A stretch of 64,000 bases of DNA, from NCBI GenBank assembly GCA_949152475.1, contig OX424557.1, positions 26,907,462 to 26,971,461 on the forward strand, in the 5' to 3' direction. This document shows, piece after piece, positions 48,901 through 59,589 of the stretch. A program made the translations under genes and the position numbers. The notes below the pieces were generated by a model, which was not told the DNA's origin, did no database searches, and saw only the letters and a list, made by a program, of their open reading frames with translations. Origin of the DNA: Terebella lapidaria (Eukaryota > Annelida > Polychaeta > Terebellida > Terebellidae). Each line of letters opens with the position of its first letter. Position 1 is the stretch's first letter.

Positions 48901-51900
48901 ATTCCAAAATACCTATTTGCCATGTAAACATGAAGAGTATATAGTGATTGTGATTCACCATGTGGAGCTTGTACATTTTCTGTGCGAATGCCTCGAGGTA
49001 GCCCCATTGTTTCGTCAAACAATAGCTGTTTTCTATTCGAATGGTGCCCATCTGTTGAACTAGATTGGTCATAATATAAATCATTTCAAATTCCATTTTT
49101 AATTTCCTTCGGATTTCTCTTTAAACGTCTAGCTACAACGTTTTACCAGCCTACTAGTTGGCATTGTCGTGGTTTTTCGTCCGTCCGTCTTACATCCTTC
49201 CAAAAATTAACTTTTTCGGCCGAGTGATTGTCGTTTCAGGTTATTGAAACAAAGGGTCAAATGCTTAACCCTGAGTCGTCTTTTTTATGATCGAATCTGA
49301 GATTGTTGGCTTGAATCGACTGAAGTACTCCATGTCATGTAAACAAAAAGTTCGCGATTCGTCATTGAGAACTCGACGGTACGGTGAACATAACATATGA
49401 GGTCATGGGTGGTGAATCTTTTGATAACCCACAACTTGGGAATTGGGGATCGTTATCCGCGCGTTTCGTGTTTACTTAGATATCATAACTATTACACAAC
49501 ATCCCTTATTTCGAAACATTTTCGCTGGCAACACAAATAGTTTATCACCAATATAGATAACTTATGAGTAGTGTATCCATACATTCGTGTATATTCCGGT
49601 CTGATTGCCAGTCCCCTCGTCAGATGTGCACCTAAAGACGCCTCCGGGTATTTCGACTGAAAGGTATTGTGGCTCTAACATTATACTTGGATTCTTTCTA
49701 TCATACATACGTTTACGTCTATTGTATCCTGGTGAAACCTGAAATATTTCACACGGGGGCAATCGGCATTTTTTCCACCAGGTCTTAAATTGATATCTCA
49801 AAAACTGAAAAAAAGTTGGCAAACTACCCAGAAATACCTTTTCAACAAAACCATTTTAAGTCAAGGTAAAATTTACACCCGATACCCTTACATGTTCATC
49901 TGAGACCAAGAGTCGATCGATCCTACAAGGCACCATTTACGAGACACAAAAATGGAGAATGAACATACGGCGGGAAAAATGTGAGCCGAGATCAAAGTTC
50001 ACTCAACATATTATTATTACAGACTTGTTTGTCTGCGGTGGTTTCCAAGACATCAAGGAAACGAGAAACTAACTTAGCAGAAACAATTTAGGCTGAGGTC
50101 AAACTTACCACCTAGCCTACCGATGACACATGTTTGTCCAGCCCCAACACAATAACGTAAGTTCCTCGATTGTTGCCTGGAATAAAATATGCTGACTAGA
50201 TCCATGTAAAAAGTTCACTCAATGTCTCAACATATAATGTCCGTTCTTTGATGTTCCGAAGGTATCCATAAATAATGAGACGAAATCTGGTCAAAGCTCT
50301 CCCAACATATAACTCGGCCCATGGACCTGAGACGTTTGCCTGGGACGTTTCGAAATTCCGAAAATAAAGTCCACAAATAAAGTCTTCGACATGCCGTTTC
50401 TGAGATGTCAAGACAATAGTTTGTACCAGTGCTTTTTGAGTTTATCATCCAGGAACAATTGAACAATAAATTCAGTCTCACGGACTAACCAGACCTTGGT
50501 AGAGTTGATCTATGTAATATGTTGACAACAGGTGAGCATTTCTATGTGATACGTTAAGGCTGTCGCAAGTTATCACCTAGAAAATGGAAGTAAAAAATGA
50601 GCCCAAGGGCTAAGAAAGATTACCGCAAAAATGTTTAGTGTTCAACCACAACTTTATTTAGCAAAATTGCCGTTTTGACTTTTCGATATCATTCAAGGTC
50701 AAAATTCAAGGTCACCTATAAATTCGACATATTTGACTTCCCATCTGAATGTGCCAATATTTAGGCTCTATGTTGGCGTGTTCAAGGAGTTTACTCCCCA
50801 AAGCTCCCATTATGCAGTCCAAAAACATTTTCAATGTCGAAGAAAGAAGTTTCTTTGGCAGGAAAACATTTTTTCTTGCTGCCCCGTCGAAAATTCAAAT
50901 TGTTAGCCACATAAAGATCGGTGACTCAAGGGCAACGTCATGAAAGTACATAAGGGGAATATTTTGAAACAAAAGATTACGAGAAAATGTTCGCCAGAAT
51001 CCAAAAATCATCATTTTTCAAAATAAAAGGTCGTTTTGACCTTTCAAGGTCATTAAAGGACAAATTAGGGATCACCATTGAAACCGCAATATACGAATTT
51101 CCATTTGAATGTGCCAATATTTAAACTCTATTTTGAAGTGTTCTAGGAGTTTACTCCATACAGCACCCATTATAAAATTTCCAAGTCCCCCAAAAATGTT
51201 TTGGCTCTAATTCACTCAAAACGAATAGTGACTTGATTTGGGACGAAAAAAATTGTTTTTGCCGACCCATCGCAACAAAACTTATACTGTACTTATCACG
51301 AAGGTACATAAGAGCACTCTTTTGAAACAAAAATTTCAAAACTGTCTGAAACTTTTTCGAGCAAATGGCCGCCAAAGTCAGACATTGGCCATTATTCACG
51401 CCATTGTGAAATTGTTTTTTGCAAAAATAAAATAAATAAATATAAAAAAACTCACTCTCCAAATATTTTTCAGGCATTTTTGTGCAAAATTTCAGAAATA
51501 TTCATCTGTACACTTTAAAAATAAAAATGTAGCTGGACGGCAACAGACGAGGATGGACGCAACGCCATGGCAGTAGGCTATAGGATCAAAGTTCCGGTAT
51601 AAAATCACAGAGCTTTCGTGAGCACCAATTGTTTATTCGTGTGCAAAAATTGCTGTTTTCTTGCACATAAATTAATAATTATTACATATTTGTGGCATGT
51701 CACCTCAGTGGCTCCGTATGTTTGTCCTAAAGTTAGAGGAAAATAATTTGTGCTGCAGCAAGAATAAATTGTGATGTTTGACAGTTCAATTATGTGTGGG
51801 ACAAACTGTTTAAAATTATAAAGATGTCATATGTGAGCCACCGTACATTATTTTCACATCATATGTTCATGACTCACTTGATGATCTCATGGTTCGTCGA

Positions 51901-52365
51901 TACGGCCTCATAATACAGTGGCGAATCACACACAATATATGGCTAGTAAAGTAGGTCACAAAAAATAGCATCTCGTAATTTCTGGCTGCATCGTTTTAGA
52001 CAGTGGGTTTTTTTGTGTGTGAAAATCCTACAACAGTCATACAAACTATGTAAATTGGTGGCATTATTGTCGTTTTGGATCGAACTGCGCTTACGTATTT
52101 CGAGTTATTATTATATCTGCGTCTGTGTGGATACATCGGTTTCCAAGTGAACGTCTGGAAGAAGTTTGACTTCACGCATAATTCAAAGTACGTGTATGAT
52201 CGTCGGACATACTCATAACCGACCACGGAATGTATCCAGTTTTCTAACATAATGCTACATGCAATTAGCAACAATTGACATATTCTATAGTACTGATATC
52301 AATTGGCAGCTCAGTATACGAATAATGTTGACGTTCACTTCACGAACCAGAAGCCGACACCCAAG
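48901..52365. repeat. Gene-free stretch between TMEM45-like gene 3 and the TRIM gene
   Basis: No gene supported. The main content is a two-unit ~360-bp repeat (about 50630-51350) ending in a GACGGCAACAGACGAGGATG tail near 51537. Open frames in this span are short and repeat-linked. The TRIM promoter should lie near 52000-52300, but no convincing core element is visible. Confidence 0.5.
50630..51600. repeat. Two-unit ~360-bp tandem repeat with a GACGGCAACAGACG tail
   Basis: GAATGTGCCAATATTTA starts at 50747 and at 51107, a spacing of 360. Neighbouring words agree in order: CAAGGTCA upstream, AGGAGTTTACTCC and CACCCATTAT downstream, and GTACATAAG followed by TTTTGAAACAAAA. The region ends with a segment (about 51537-51590) containing ACGCAACGCCATGGCAGTAG, a word that I associate with mollusc mobile-element ends. 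The class is not determined. Confidence 0.6.
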
Positions 52366-54378
52366 ATGGCTACTGGAGGTTCCAATGTTCTGAGAGAGTT
52401 GGAGGACTTGATTACGTGTGCTGTGTGTCTGGGCACGTTTGACGACCCGCGGGCGCTACCATGTCTCCACAACTTCTGCCTTCAGTGTCTCAAGGATGTC
52501 TTCAACCAAACGCGAACACGTGATAACATCCTCCTGTGTCCCACGTGTAGGGCAGGCTCTGTAGTCACCGACGGTAATGTCGAGAGTCTCCCGCGCTGTT
52601 TCCAAGTGCAGAAAATCAAGACCGTCTTCCAGGATCACAGTGCTGAAGACGGCCAAGGTGCCAGTGGGATTAACCATACTCTATGTTCATTTGAGGACAA
52701 TGAGAAAGCTGTGTCATACTGCTTCGTATGCACTAGAACGCTCTGTATCACATGCAAATGCCACCATGACAGCCGATCCGGTTTCGACAATCACTTCCAA
52801 GTGGCCGCCGCTGACAGCCTACTGAAGTCCCTCGTGTGTAAAAAACATGACAAGTTGCTGGAGGCTTATTGCACGGAATGTTGGGAGCCAGTGTGTCGAC
52901 GTTGCCACATAGAATCACACACAGGTGGAAAACACACGGTTCACGACTTCTGCGCCTGTGCAGAAGAAACCCACAGTATCGCCTCTTCCATTCAGAAGGA
53001 GCAGAACTTTTTGCAAGTTGCTCTACGGGAGGTGGAAGCTGCAGGTAAACAATTCAACAACCACATTGACGACGTCCATGCCGAAATCACCATCCGTAAA
53101 GATGTCCTTCTCAAGCAGATAGAGGAGCAAGAGAAGGCTGCACGAAGTGAACTAGAGCGATATAGACAAGCTACGAATGGCGCTCTAACTGATGCTAAAT
53201 CTGAGATAGTTGTCGGTTTGACTGCACTTGATGAAGCGCACGATCGGTTCTTGAACATCACGCAACCACTGCCACAGGCGCCATCTGTTACCATTGTTAA
53301 TGCAAATGTGTACTTGGATGAGGTCCAACATGTCATTGGTGCAGTCCATGTGCCAACTTATGAAACTCCTAAGTATAAATTCAATCCAAGCAGAGACGAA
53401 GTGTGCTTAGGAAAAGTGGATCAAGATAAGACCCGGCTGAGGCAACAAAAAGATAATACAAAACGCGGTAGTAGAGGATCAACTGGTGAAAACACATCGA
53501 AACCAGTGCCTCAATCCACTACATCCAGAACCAGCTTCTTTCAACAAATATTTGGTGGTTCCCGCTCAAGTTCCTCATCACCAGAACAAAAATGGCGAGT
53601 AAGCACACCTGGCACTGTAGAAAACATATGTTGCACAGCTCAGGGAGAGATCATTGTACTTCTGCAGGATCCATTTTCTGTCCATATTTACAACATGGAT
53701 GGTGAAAAGCAGCCCGTTCCTCCCGATCTTTCTTCAATCAAAAATTCATGGCGAGCTGCAGTTTATCTTCCAAGTTCAACCTTGGCCGTAGTCAAAAGAT
53801 CTGAAAATCCCTGTCAAAAGTCGTACAGTACACCTGCAACAGCGGAAAGCACTGTGATGATATTCTCGGTGGCTGCTGGAATGCTTCTCAACACATTTTC
53901 GATCACTGGTTCTGTTGCAGCTATCTCGTTCACAAACTACGAAGATATCGTTGTCGGTGTCAATGAACCAGAAACAGCCCTGTTCGTATACAACCGAGAT
54001 GGAGAGCGCCAATGGCAATGTAAAATCAAGTACAATTGCTACAGGATCAACGTTAATCATGATGACCATATTATCGTCATGGGATCTTCTCAGGTACACG
54101 TGCATGACTCGAGAGGAATTGAACTTTTCTCCTTCCCATCGCCCCAGGACGCTGATATCCTGCAAGCGCCTAGAGGCCTGTGTACTGGTTTCGATAATGG
54201 CACTCTCGTGGCAGATCAGACCAAACAAAAGGTAGCTCTGTTCAGTTCCTCGGGTTCATTTGTCCGAGACATCTTGAGTATATCAGGGACACCTCGAGAT
54301 ATCACTCTGCACAAGGGAAAGTACCTAATTCTTGGGACATTCGATAAACAACTATTCATGTTTGACTTGAAACCTTGA
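52366..54378 (+). CDS. TRIM-family protein (RING, two B-boxes, coiled coil, propeller-like C-terminus), intronless; probable E3 ubiquitin ligase
   Basis: A single exon of 670 codons from ATG at 52366. The open frame extends upstream to 52303, but only a TTG is available there, and the ATG has a good context (AAG before, G after). Residues 18-61 form a C3HC4 RING (C18-x2-C21, C33-x-H35, C38-x2-C41, C58-x2-C61). Residues about 107-143 and 158-193 form two B-box zinc fingers. Residues about 200-310 form a charged coiled coil. A Ser/Thr/Lys-rich linker (about 375-420) precedes a 250-residue region of short beta-rich repeats resembling the NHL/beta-propeller tails of TRIM2/3/56-type proteins. Known RING TRIMs transfer ubiquitin with an E2, and the tail picks the target; the target here is unknown. 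Intronless TRIMs often belong to expanded invertebrate families. Confidence 0.9.
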   Translation: MATGGSNVLRELEDLITCAVCLGTFDDPRALPCLHNFCLQCLKDVFNQTRTRDNILLCPTCRAGSVVTDGNVESLPRCFQVQKIKTVFQDHSAEDGQGASGINHTLCSFEDNEKAVSYCFVCTRTLCITCKCHHDSRSGFDNHFQVAAADSLLKSLVCKKHDKLLEAYCTECWEPVCRRCHIESHTGGKHTVHDFCACAEETHSIASSIQKEQNFLQVALREVEAAGKQFNNHIDDVHAEITIRKDVLLKQIEEQEKAARSELERYRQATNGALTDAKSEIVVGLTALDEAHDRFLNITQPLPQAPSVTIVNANVYLDEVQHVIGAVHVPTYETPKYKFNPSRDEVCLGKVDQDKTRLRQQKDNTKRGSRGSTGENTSKPVPQSTTSRTSFFQQIFGGSRSSSSSPEQKWRVSTPGTVENICCTAQGEIIVLLQDPFSVHIYNMDGEKQPVPPDLSSIKNSWRAAVYLPSSTLAVVKRSENPCQKSYSTPATAESTVMIFSVAAGMLLNTFSITGSVAAISFTNYEDIVVGVNEPETALFVYNRDGERQWQCKIKYNCYRINVNHDDHIIVMGSSQVHVHDSRGIELFSFPSPQDADILQAPRGLCTGFDNGTLVADQTKQKVALFSSSGSFVRDILSISGTPRDITLHKGKYLILGTFDKQLFMFDLKP

Positions 54379-54598
54379 AATGGGAGGAGCTTCATATTAA
54401 TATCAATGCACAATCAGAATCTTATCCAAATATTTTATTCGATGTATTATCATTTACAGAGAGGCGATATATAGTACCAGCTGTGAGACAATAAGTTTAC
54501 AAGAAAACACCTTGTAGTTATTTTATCCTCTTGATTCATGTGACCCCATAAGCTTGTGCAAATGTATGTTACATAAAGCGAGTCTGTTGTTGGGTGTC

Positions 54599-54604
54599 TT
54601 TATT
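54599..54604 (-). terminator. Polyadenylation signal of TMEM45-like gene 4
   Basis: TTTATT on the plus strand (AATAAA in gene sense), about 90 bases beyond the stop at 54695-54697. Confidence 0.5.
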
Positions 54605-54640
54605 TCTAGACATGTACAGATCTTTTAGCTTTTTGTGAAC

Positions 54641-54646
54641 AATAAA
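54641..54646 (+). terminator. Polyadenylation signal of the TRIM-like gene
   Basis: AATAAA, about 260 bases beyond the stop codon. It lies within the expected 3' region of the convergent TMEM45-like gene 4. Confidence 0.55.
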
Positions 54647-54694
54647 CTACTTAGGATTACCGATTATGAGTGTTATCGCTGTTTCGATGTCACG

Positions 54695-56338
54695 TTACAG
54701 CAGTTTCCCATTGACGGCCCCATGAATACCGTTCGGAAGAGCCGTCATCTGTCGAAATTGTGGCTTGTGCTCCCCGCGGACTTTCATCACGAACACAGCA
54801 AACAGGTAGAACAGTGTGATGGCCACTAGGTGCATGATCATGTGGAACCCGAACAAAGCCACCAGGAAATGGACGTTGTGAGGGTCTTTGTGGTCCCACT
54901 TCGGGTTGGGAAGACTACCTGAAAATGTCACATATATATTTCAATTACTACATCTATTATCTATGTCTTTCTTTTTGATAAATATGATCACTTTGATACG
55001 CTGGTGAAAAAACTGGAGGTAGACCGTCACTTTTACATACCCGGGAATGGTTTGGCCAGATACATCATGTCTGTTGTTTGCCAAAACCAGGAACCAAGCA
55101 TCAACACGCAGTAAATCCTCGTCACATGTGCCAAGAACCAAGATGGCCGGATGATTTCTATCACCAGCACGATAGCGATGCAAAACATGGCATAAGTCGG
55201 CAGGTTGTGTATCATTCTCTCCATACCTTCCTGTAACGATTTTGGAGACACTCTTGGATCCTGATTCAAGGTGAAGGTGATTTATTCCACGAACTTTAAA
55301 CCCACAGCTAATTTGCTCGGGTTGAATAATTAAGATATCGGGCGACAGCTTACCTTACCGTGCATGCTTGCATGGTAGCTGAAGGAGAGGCCATACCAGA
55401 AGAAAGAGAGGGCCATGCTCAGATTGCTGAAACCTCTTGGTAGAGGAGCACCCCAGTGAGACATGACGTCAATCAGTCCGTGTATGGCGAACAAGCCATA
55501 TATGGACATGTGTTGAAGACGATTCAGATTGGTAATACGGTTGTCAGCATCGATGAAATGAAGACTGCCTGTGAATATCTCGCCCATGAATCCTGGAAAT
55601 TAAAATCTCAGTGTTGTCTGGCATGTAATGTATGGGGACGATCACCCATACCAAGGGCATTGGTTGAGGCCTTCGCCTCGTAGCCTTGGCCTTAAGAGTT
55701 TAACACCCCTGGGTACATTCTGTATCACAAAATCACAATACAGTATGACTAGTTCACTCATTCGTATGATTACCAAAGCGGCAATGTTTGTGATTTTAGT
55801 CACGCAGTCCTAGTCACATTGCGCTACCGTCTAACATATTTAGATCCTTTACAGTGGATTCGAGTCAAAAATTGGTTCCAGGCTTTTCGTTGGGTTTTTA
55901 TTTGTGACTGAATTTGAGCATGAAAACAATACTGTATAAAATATCATTTTCCAGTTTCACCAGGAAATAGGTCAGATATGTTTATAATGTTGTAGCTTAT
56001 ATCACAATCCTGAGTGCATGAACTGACATGACTATTCACCGCACAAACAAAGCAATCTTACCAGCTATCGGGAACAACACTTTCAGTATAGCTTCTATGG
56101 GTAGTTTCGGTTTGCCCGGCCACGCGTAGCTGAGTTGACTGCGGTATGGTTCGCCCTGCCAGCATGCCTGACAATGAACACAAAAATACATTTCCCGTGT
56201 TTGGAGGTGTTGTATTGTACGGCCTATAACAGAAACGGTGCTTACTCTGATGTACGCCGGAAACGAGTTCAGAATCCACCAGACAGCAATGGCAAGGAAG
56301 AACGTCGCCTCATCTGCGTGTCCCGCATACGAACCCAT
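54695..56338 (-). CDS. TMEM45-like: TMEM45-like (DUF716) multipass membrane protein, gene 4; five exons
   Basis: Coding exons in transcript order: 56246-56338, 56062-56167, 55354-55592, 55041-55230, 54695-54918. All splice sites are GT-AG, phases 0,1,0,1, with a joined frame of 283 codons plus TAA. Exon 1 reads MGSYAGHADEATFF. Exon 2 reads ACWQGEPYRSQLSYAWPG. Exon 3 has LQHMSIYGLF, exon 4 RPSWFLAHVTRIY and GSWFWQT...KPFPG, and exon 5 GSLPNPKWDHKDPHN. Residue pattern, length and the GSWFWQ segment correspond to vertebrate TMEM45A/B. Six to seven hydrophobic helices are predicted by eye; there is no cleavable signal peptide. The gene is convergent with the TRIM-like gene, their stop codons being 316 bases apart. 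Confidence 0.92.
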
Positions 56339-58992
56339 GTTTCCTCACTAAAAGCGGAGAACCAACAAACCAAACGTAATATTCATACAAGGTTGTGGTA
56401 TGTAGCGACACCATTGCAACATAATTTTGATTATGTCAATAGAGAGTATATAAATGAAACATTTTTGGAATAGAAACGAAGCCTATGAAACTGGTACGAA
56501 ATATGTTATTGTGCGAAAGATTGATTTGCTATCACATATCAGAAGATATTATTGAAGCAATACACCCTACATGCATTCCGAGGTCCGTGAGGTCAAGGTT
56601 GATTCTGAGACTTGGTCTCCGAACGATAACTCAAAACGTATTTAGGCAAAGACTGCAAAACTTCAGACGGAGGGCCATATACCACCAGGTGAACAAAACC
56701 TATTTATGTTGGAATCACACCGTCAAAGACCTCTGAATTAGAACTCCGGAGCATTTTTTGCTGATTCGTGCTTGAGGCTTTCTGCATATTTCAGAAACGA
56801 TGCGTCTTAGAGCGGAATGGATGTTATTTTCGGACTTGTCGGCCTAGCCAAACATGTCTTAGAGTATTTGGGATAAACTTTGACCTTGACTTCAACGTTT
56901 TTGCTGTGCGGATGTTGAAAAATGATGTTATATTTGAAAAAAGCGCTTGCGACATACTTGTTATAAATGTTCCAAATTATTCTTTCACACCGAAATGCCT
57001 CCGATGCATATTTAGACCTTGACGTCCAGTTCAATTTCATTTCATTTAGGAATATTTGAAACAATGGGAGTTGTAATAGAATTAGGACATATGTACTCTA
57101 GCCACACTCGCATAATGCGCCTGCTACTGCCTTTGGTAGCACCAAAAATATATGAGTCGTCTGGTATCCATGCATCAATTCCTACTGGCAGACGATTTCC
57201 ATAGATACTCGCATGTAAGTTTCGATAACTTGAAGGTAGCTCCATCTACCGTGTTCCGGCGCCAGATACTGTCTCGATAAGGAGCAGTATTGATATTTTC
57301 TTATACACGTTGAAAAACGAAATTTGCATCAATTTTCACTACGAAATTATGAATTAATTAACGTGGCCACCCATTGGCAGGAAATATTCGTATTTTCAAG
57401 AGAACCTGAAATCCTTCAGATCCAGATCATCCATCTAGGCATATGATTCTCCAGAAAATAATTCCCGTGTTTGAAATAGACGCCATTTCTCTGTTTAAAT
57501 GCATGCAAACCTTGCGTTGAGTTCCCGTAAATGAACGAATATATTTTCAATTTGGTATATCTTAACACCTACCTGTTTGTTCTATATTATCACTTGATCT
57601 CACCGATCATCATTTGTTGATGTTTGTCAAACTGGCCGTGTTTTGTGTCATGTGTTTGAGCGTCGTGTTAACATGTTCTCTTGTTTTGTCTCAATAATTT
57701 TCAACAATACAATTGCACGTCACCAGCGGGCAATACACGTGTGACACACAGCTAGATCATTGGTGATATGTATTGAACGTAGATGTATTCCAGGGAAGAC
57801 TGTACAACTCCATTCTTATGCTGTTGAATTAGAACAATACTGTATGCGTATCTTCATTCATGTGGTATACTACTGCCGTATACAGTGATGTATACTGACA
57901 CAGCTGTGGGATGAATCCGTGTTATATATGTCTAAAGGGAAGTTCAGTTTTGAGTGGAGAACTGTTTCAAATCCGATTGCGAACAGAGACACAATCAAGC
58001 AACAACGGTTTACTCAACTGGTAAATCGCATAATAATATACCAAGGGGAAGCATACATGTGGTGATTCTTGTGCCATTCATGAATTGATTGAACCCCGGC
58101 CTCGGGGGATTTATCATGTTGATTTCTTAACGTCAGGTTGTAATCAATCTTTGCTTGTTTTCGGCATATGTGTTACATATACATATCGTCATCTACAACA
58201 GTGATACGTCTGCCCAAACAATGTTCAGTAGGCCCGAGACTGCTCGGGTTATTAGTTGTTCCATTTTATCAAGAACTTCTGCGTCCATATCTCCTGAGTA
58301 CTTATAAATTGAAATGGCCACACAAGTTCATATAGGACTGTGCGCAGGTCCCTGTCATGAATCTGAACAAACTTCGACCACTTCAATAACTAACTTTCAT
58401 ATATATGCGTGAAATATAGTATTACGTGTGCCAGATTAGGGACCAGACCGTATGCAGTTAGACACTTGTGTATAGAAACGAGTTTGTGTAATGTTTGGAT
58501 TTCATACAAGTAGTATAATGTACTGATGAACCGGTAATGTACTGATGAAGTACGGTTACAAGAGCACATGGTTGCCAATCTTTGCCGTAATCTAAAGTGA
58601 CAATACAAGGATAAATATTCAACATGTGAATGATCTAAGTGAAGGAACTTTGTATGGTAACTCGGTGAAGTGAGCGATACATATTTTATCAGTCTCGGAC
58701 TATTCAGACTTTCACATAATCGTACTGTGTCCGTGAATGTTTGTGGATTATCGTCCACCGAGACGCGTGCATTCATAACGTACCCGTGTTTTGTGAGGTG
58801 GAAAATCAGAGTCGTTGTGCCCTCCATTTTTCTTAAAATCATAACGCACCCATATATGACCACACAGCGCTGTCTACCTACTATAAACTCGCGTATGTGG
58901 ACGCCTAAATATGGAGTCGAGCGACTGTACGTAACTGAATATCTCCAGGTCATGAGACAAGCGTCGCCAGGTGAAGGCTAACGATTCTTAAC
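56339..58992. other. Gene-free stretch between TMEM45-like gene 4 and the retrotransposon
   Basis: No supported gene. The longest frame is a 187-codon minus-strand ORF at 58390-58953, listed separately with low confidence. The small minus-strand frame at 57042-57245 has no recognisable domain. A promoter for gene 4 is expected just right of 56338 but cannot be identified. Confidence 0.5.
58390..58953 (-). CDS. Uncharacterised 187-codon open reading frame (probably not a gene)
   Basis: Open from ATG at 58951-58953 to the stop at 58390-58392. The product is rich in Tyr, His, Ser and Leu, with no signal peptide, no membrane segment and no motif that I know. No intron-exon structure or regulatory context supports it. 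It is kept in the list because 187 codons is long for AT-rich non-coding DNA in this window. Confidence 0.15.
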   Translation of the reverse strand: MTWRYSVTYSRSTPYLGVHIREFIVGRQRCVVIYGCVMILRKMEGTTTLIFHLTKHGYVMNARVSVDDNPQTFTDTVRLCESLNSPRLIKYVSLTSPSYHTKFLHLDHSHVEYLSLYCHFRLRQRLATMCSCNRTSSVHYRFISTLYYLYEIQTLHKLVSIHKCLTAYGLVPNLAHVILYFTHIYES

Positions 58993-59280
58993 ATGGGCAA
59001 AACAACAAAACCATGGAATGTGGATTTGAATACCACTGATGCAGATGAACAAATATACATCGACTATAAAACAGCCAAAAAGGAAATTGTGTGTAATATA
59101 AAGATGAAAACAAGCCGGATATCGAGATGGGAGGATTTTCATAAACTGAAATATAACGCAAGCTATGGGAAAAATGAAAATATATGTGCAGAATGGAAAA
59201 CCCAGAGAAATGAGTCATGCCATATATTGCGCCTGTCCTTCTTTCGAACAAATGGAACACTCATGGTACAAGATGACTGA
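58993..59280 (+). pseudogene. ORF1 N-terminal region of the LINE-like element
   Basis: A 95-codon frame from ATG at 58993. It is rich in Lys, Asn and Asp and ends in a segment (CHILRLSFFRTNGTLMVQ) that resembles the hydrophobic F-F-x-x-G-T-x-x-V-Q motif I have seen near the N-terminus of mollusc ORF1-like proteins. After the stop the next ~300 bases are degraded. Assignment to ORF1 rests on position and this motif and is tentative. Confidence 0.45.
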
Positions 59281-59589
59281 GGTTAGATACAAAGGTTAGA
59301 TACAATACAAGAGGAAGGAACACAGACTGATCTTGCAGAACAAAACAATCCCACAGTAGAAGACACGCTGCCCAAAACAAGATTAGTGGAGAAAAATGAT
59401 GAGGAAAATGAGACAAGTAACTACTGAGATGGAACCCTTGCAACGCAGAGCCCCATTTGGCATTCTGTTTTTTGGCATTTGGTGCTGAAATGTTCGAAGA
59501 ACAGAAAACGCCAGTCAACGCTACCATGCCTTTCACAAAATCAACGCCACAAATTCCGGGAAGAGATAATTTATTATTCATCTCTGGTC

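Noticed and set aside
49562..49822. 86-codon minus ORF with a Trp/Cys-rich segment
   Set aside because: No motif, and it lies in AT-rich repeat-like sequence; chance frame is the simplest reading.
52303..52365. Upstream start of the TRIM protein at 52303
   Set aside because: The codon is TTG; the first ATG in frame, with a good context, is 52366.
53776..54228. 150-codon minus ORF inside the TRIM gene
   Set aside because: Shadow of the plus-strand coding frame; no domain.
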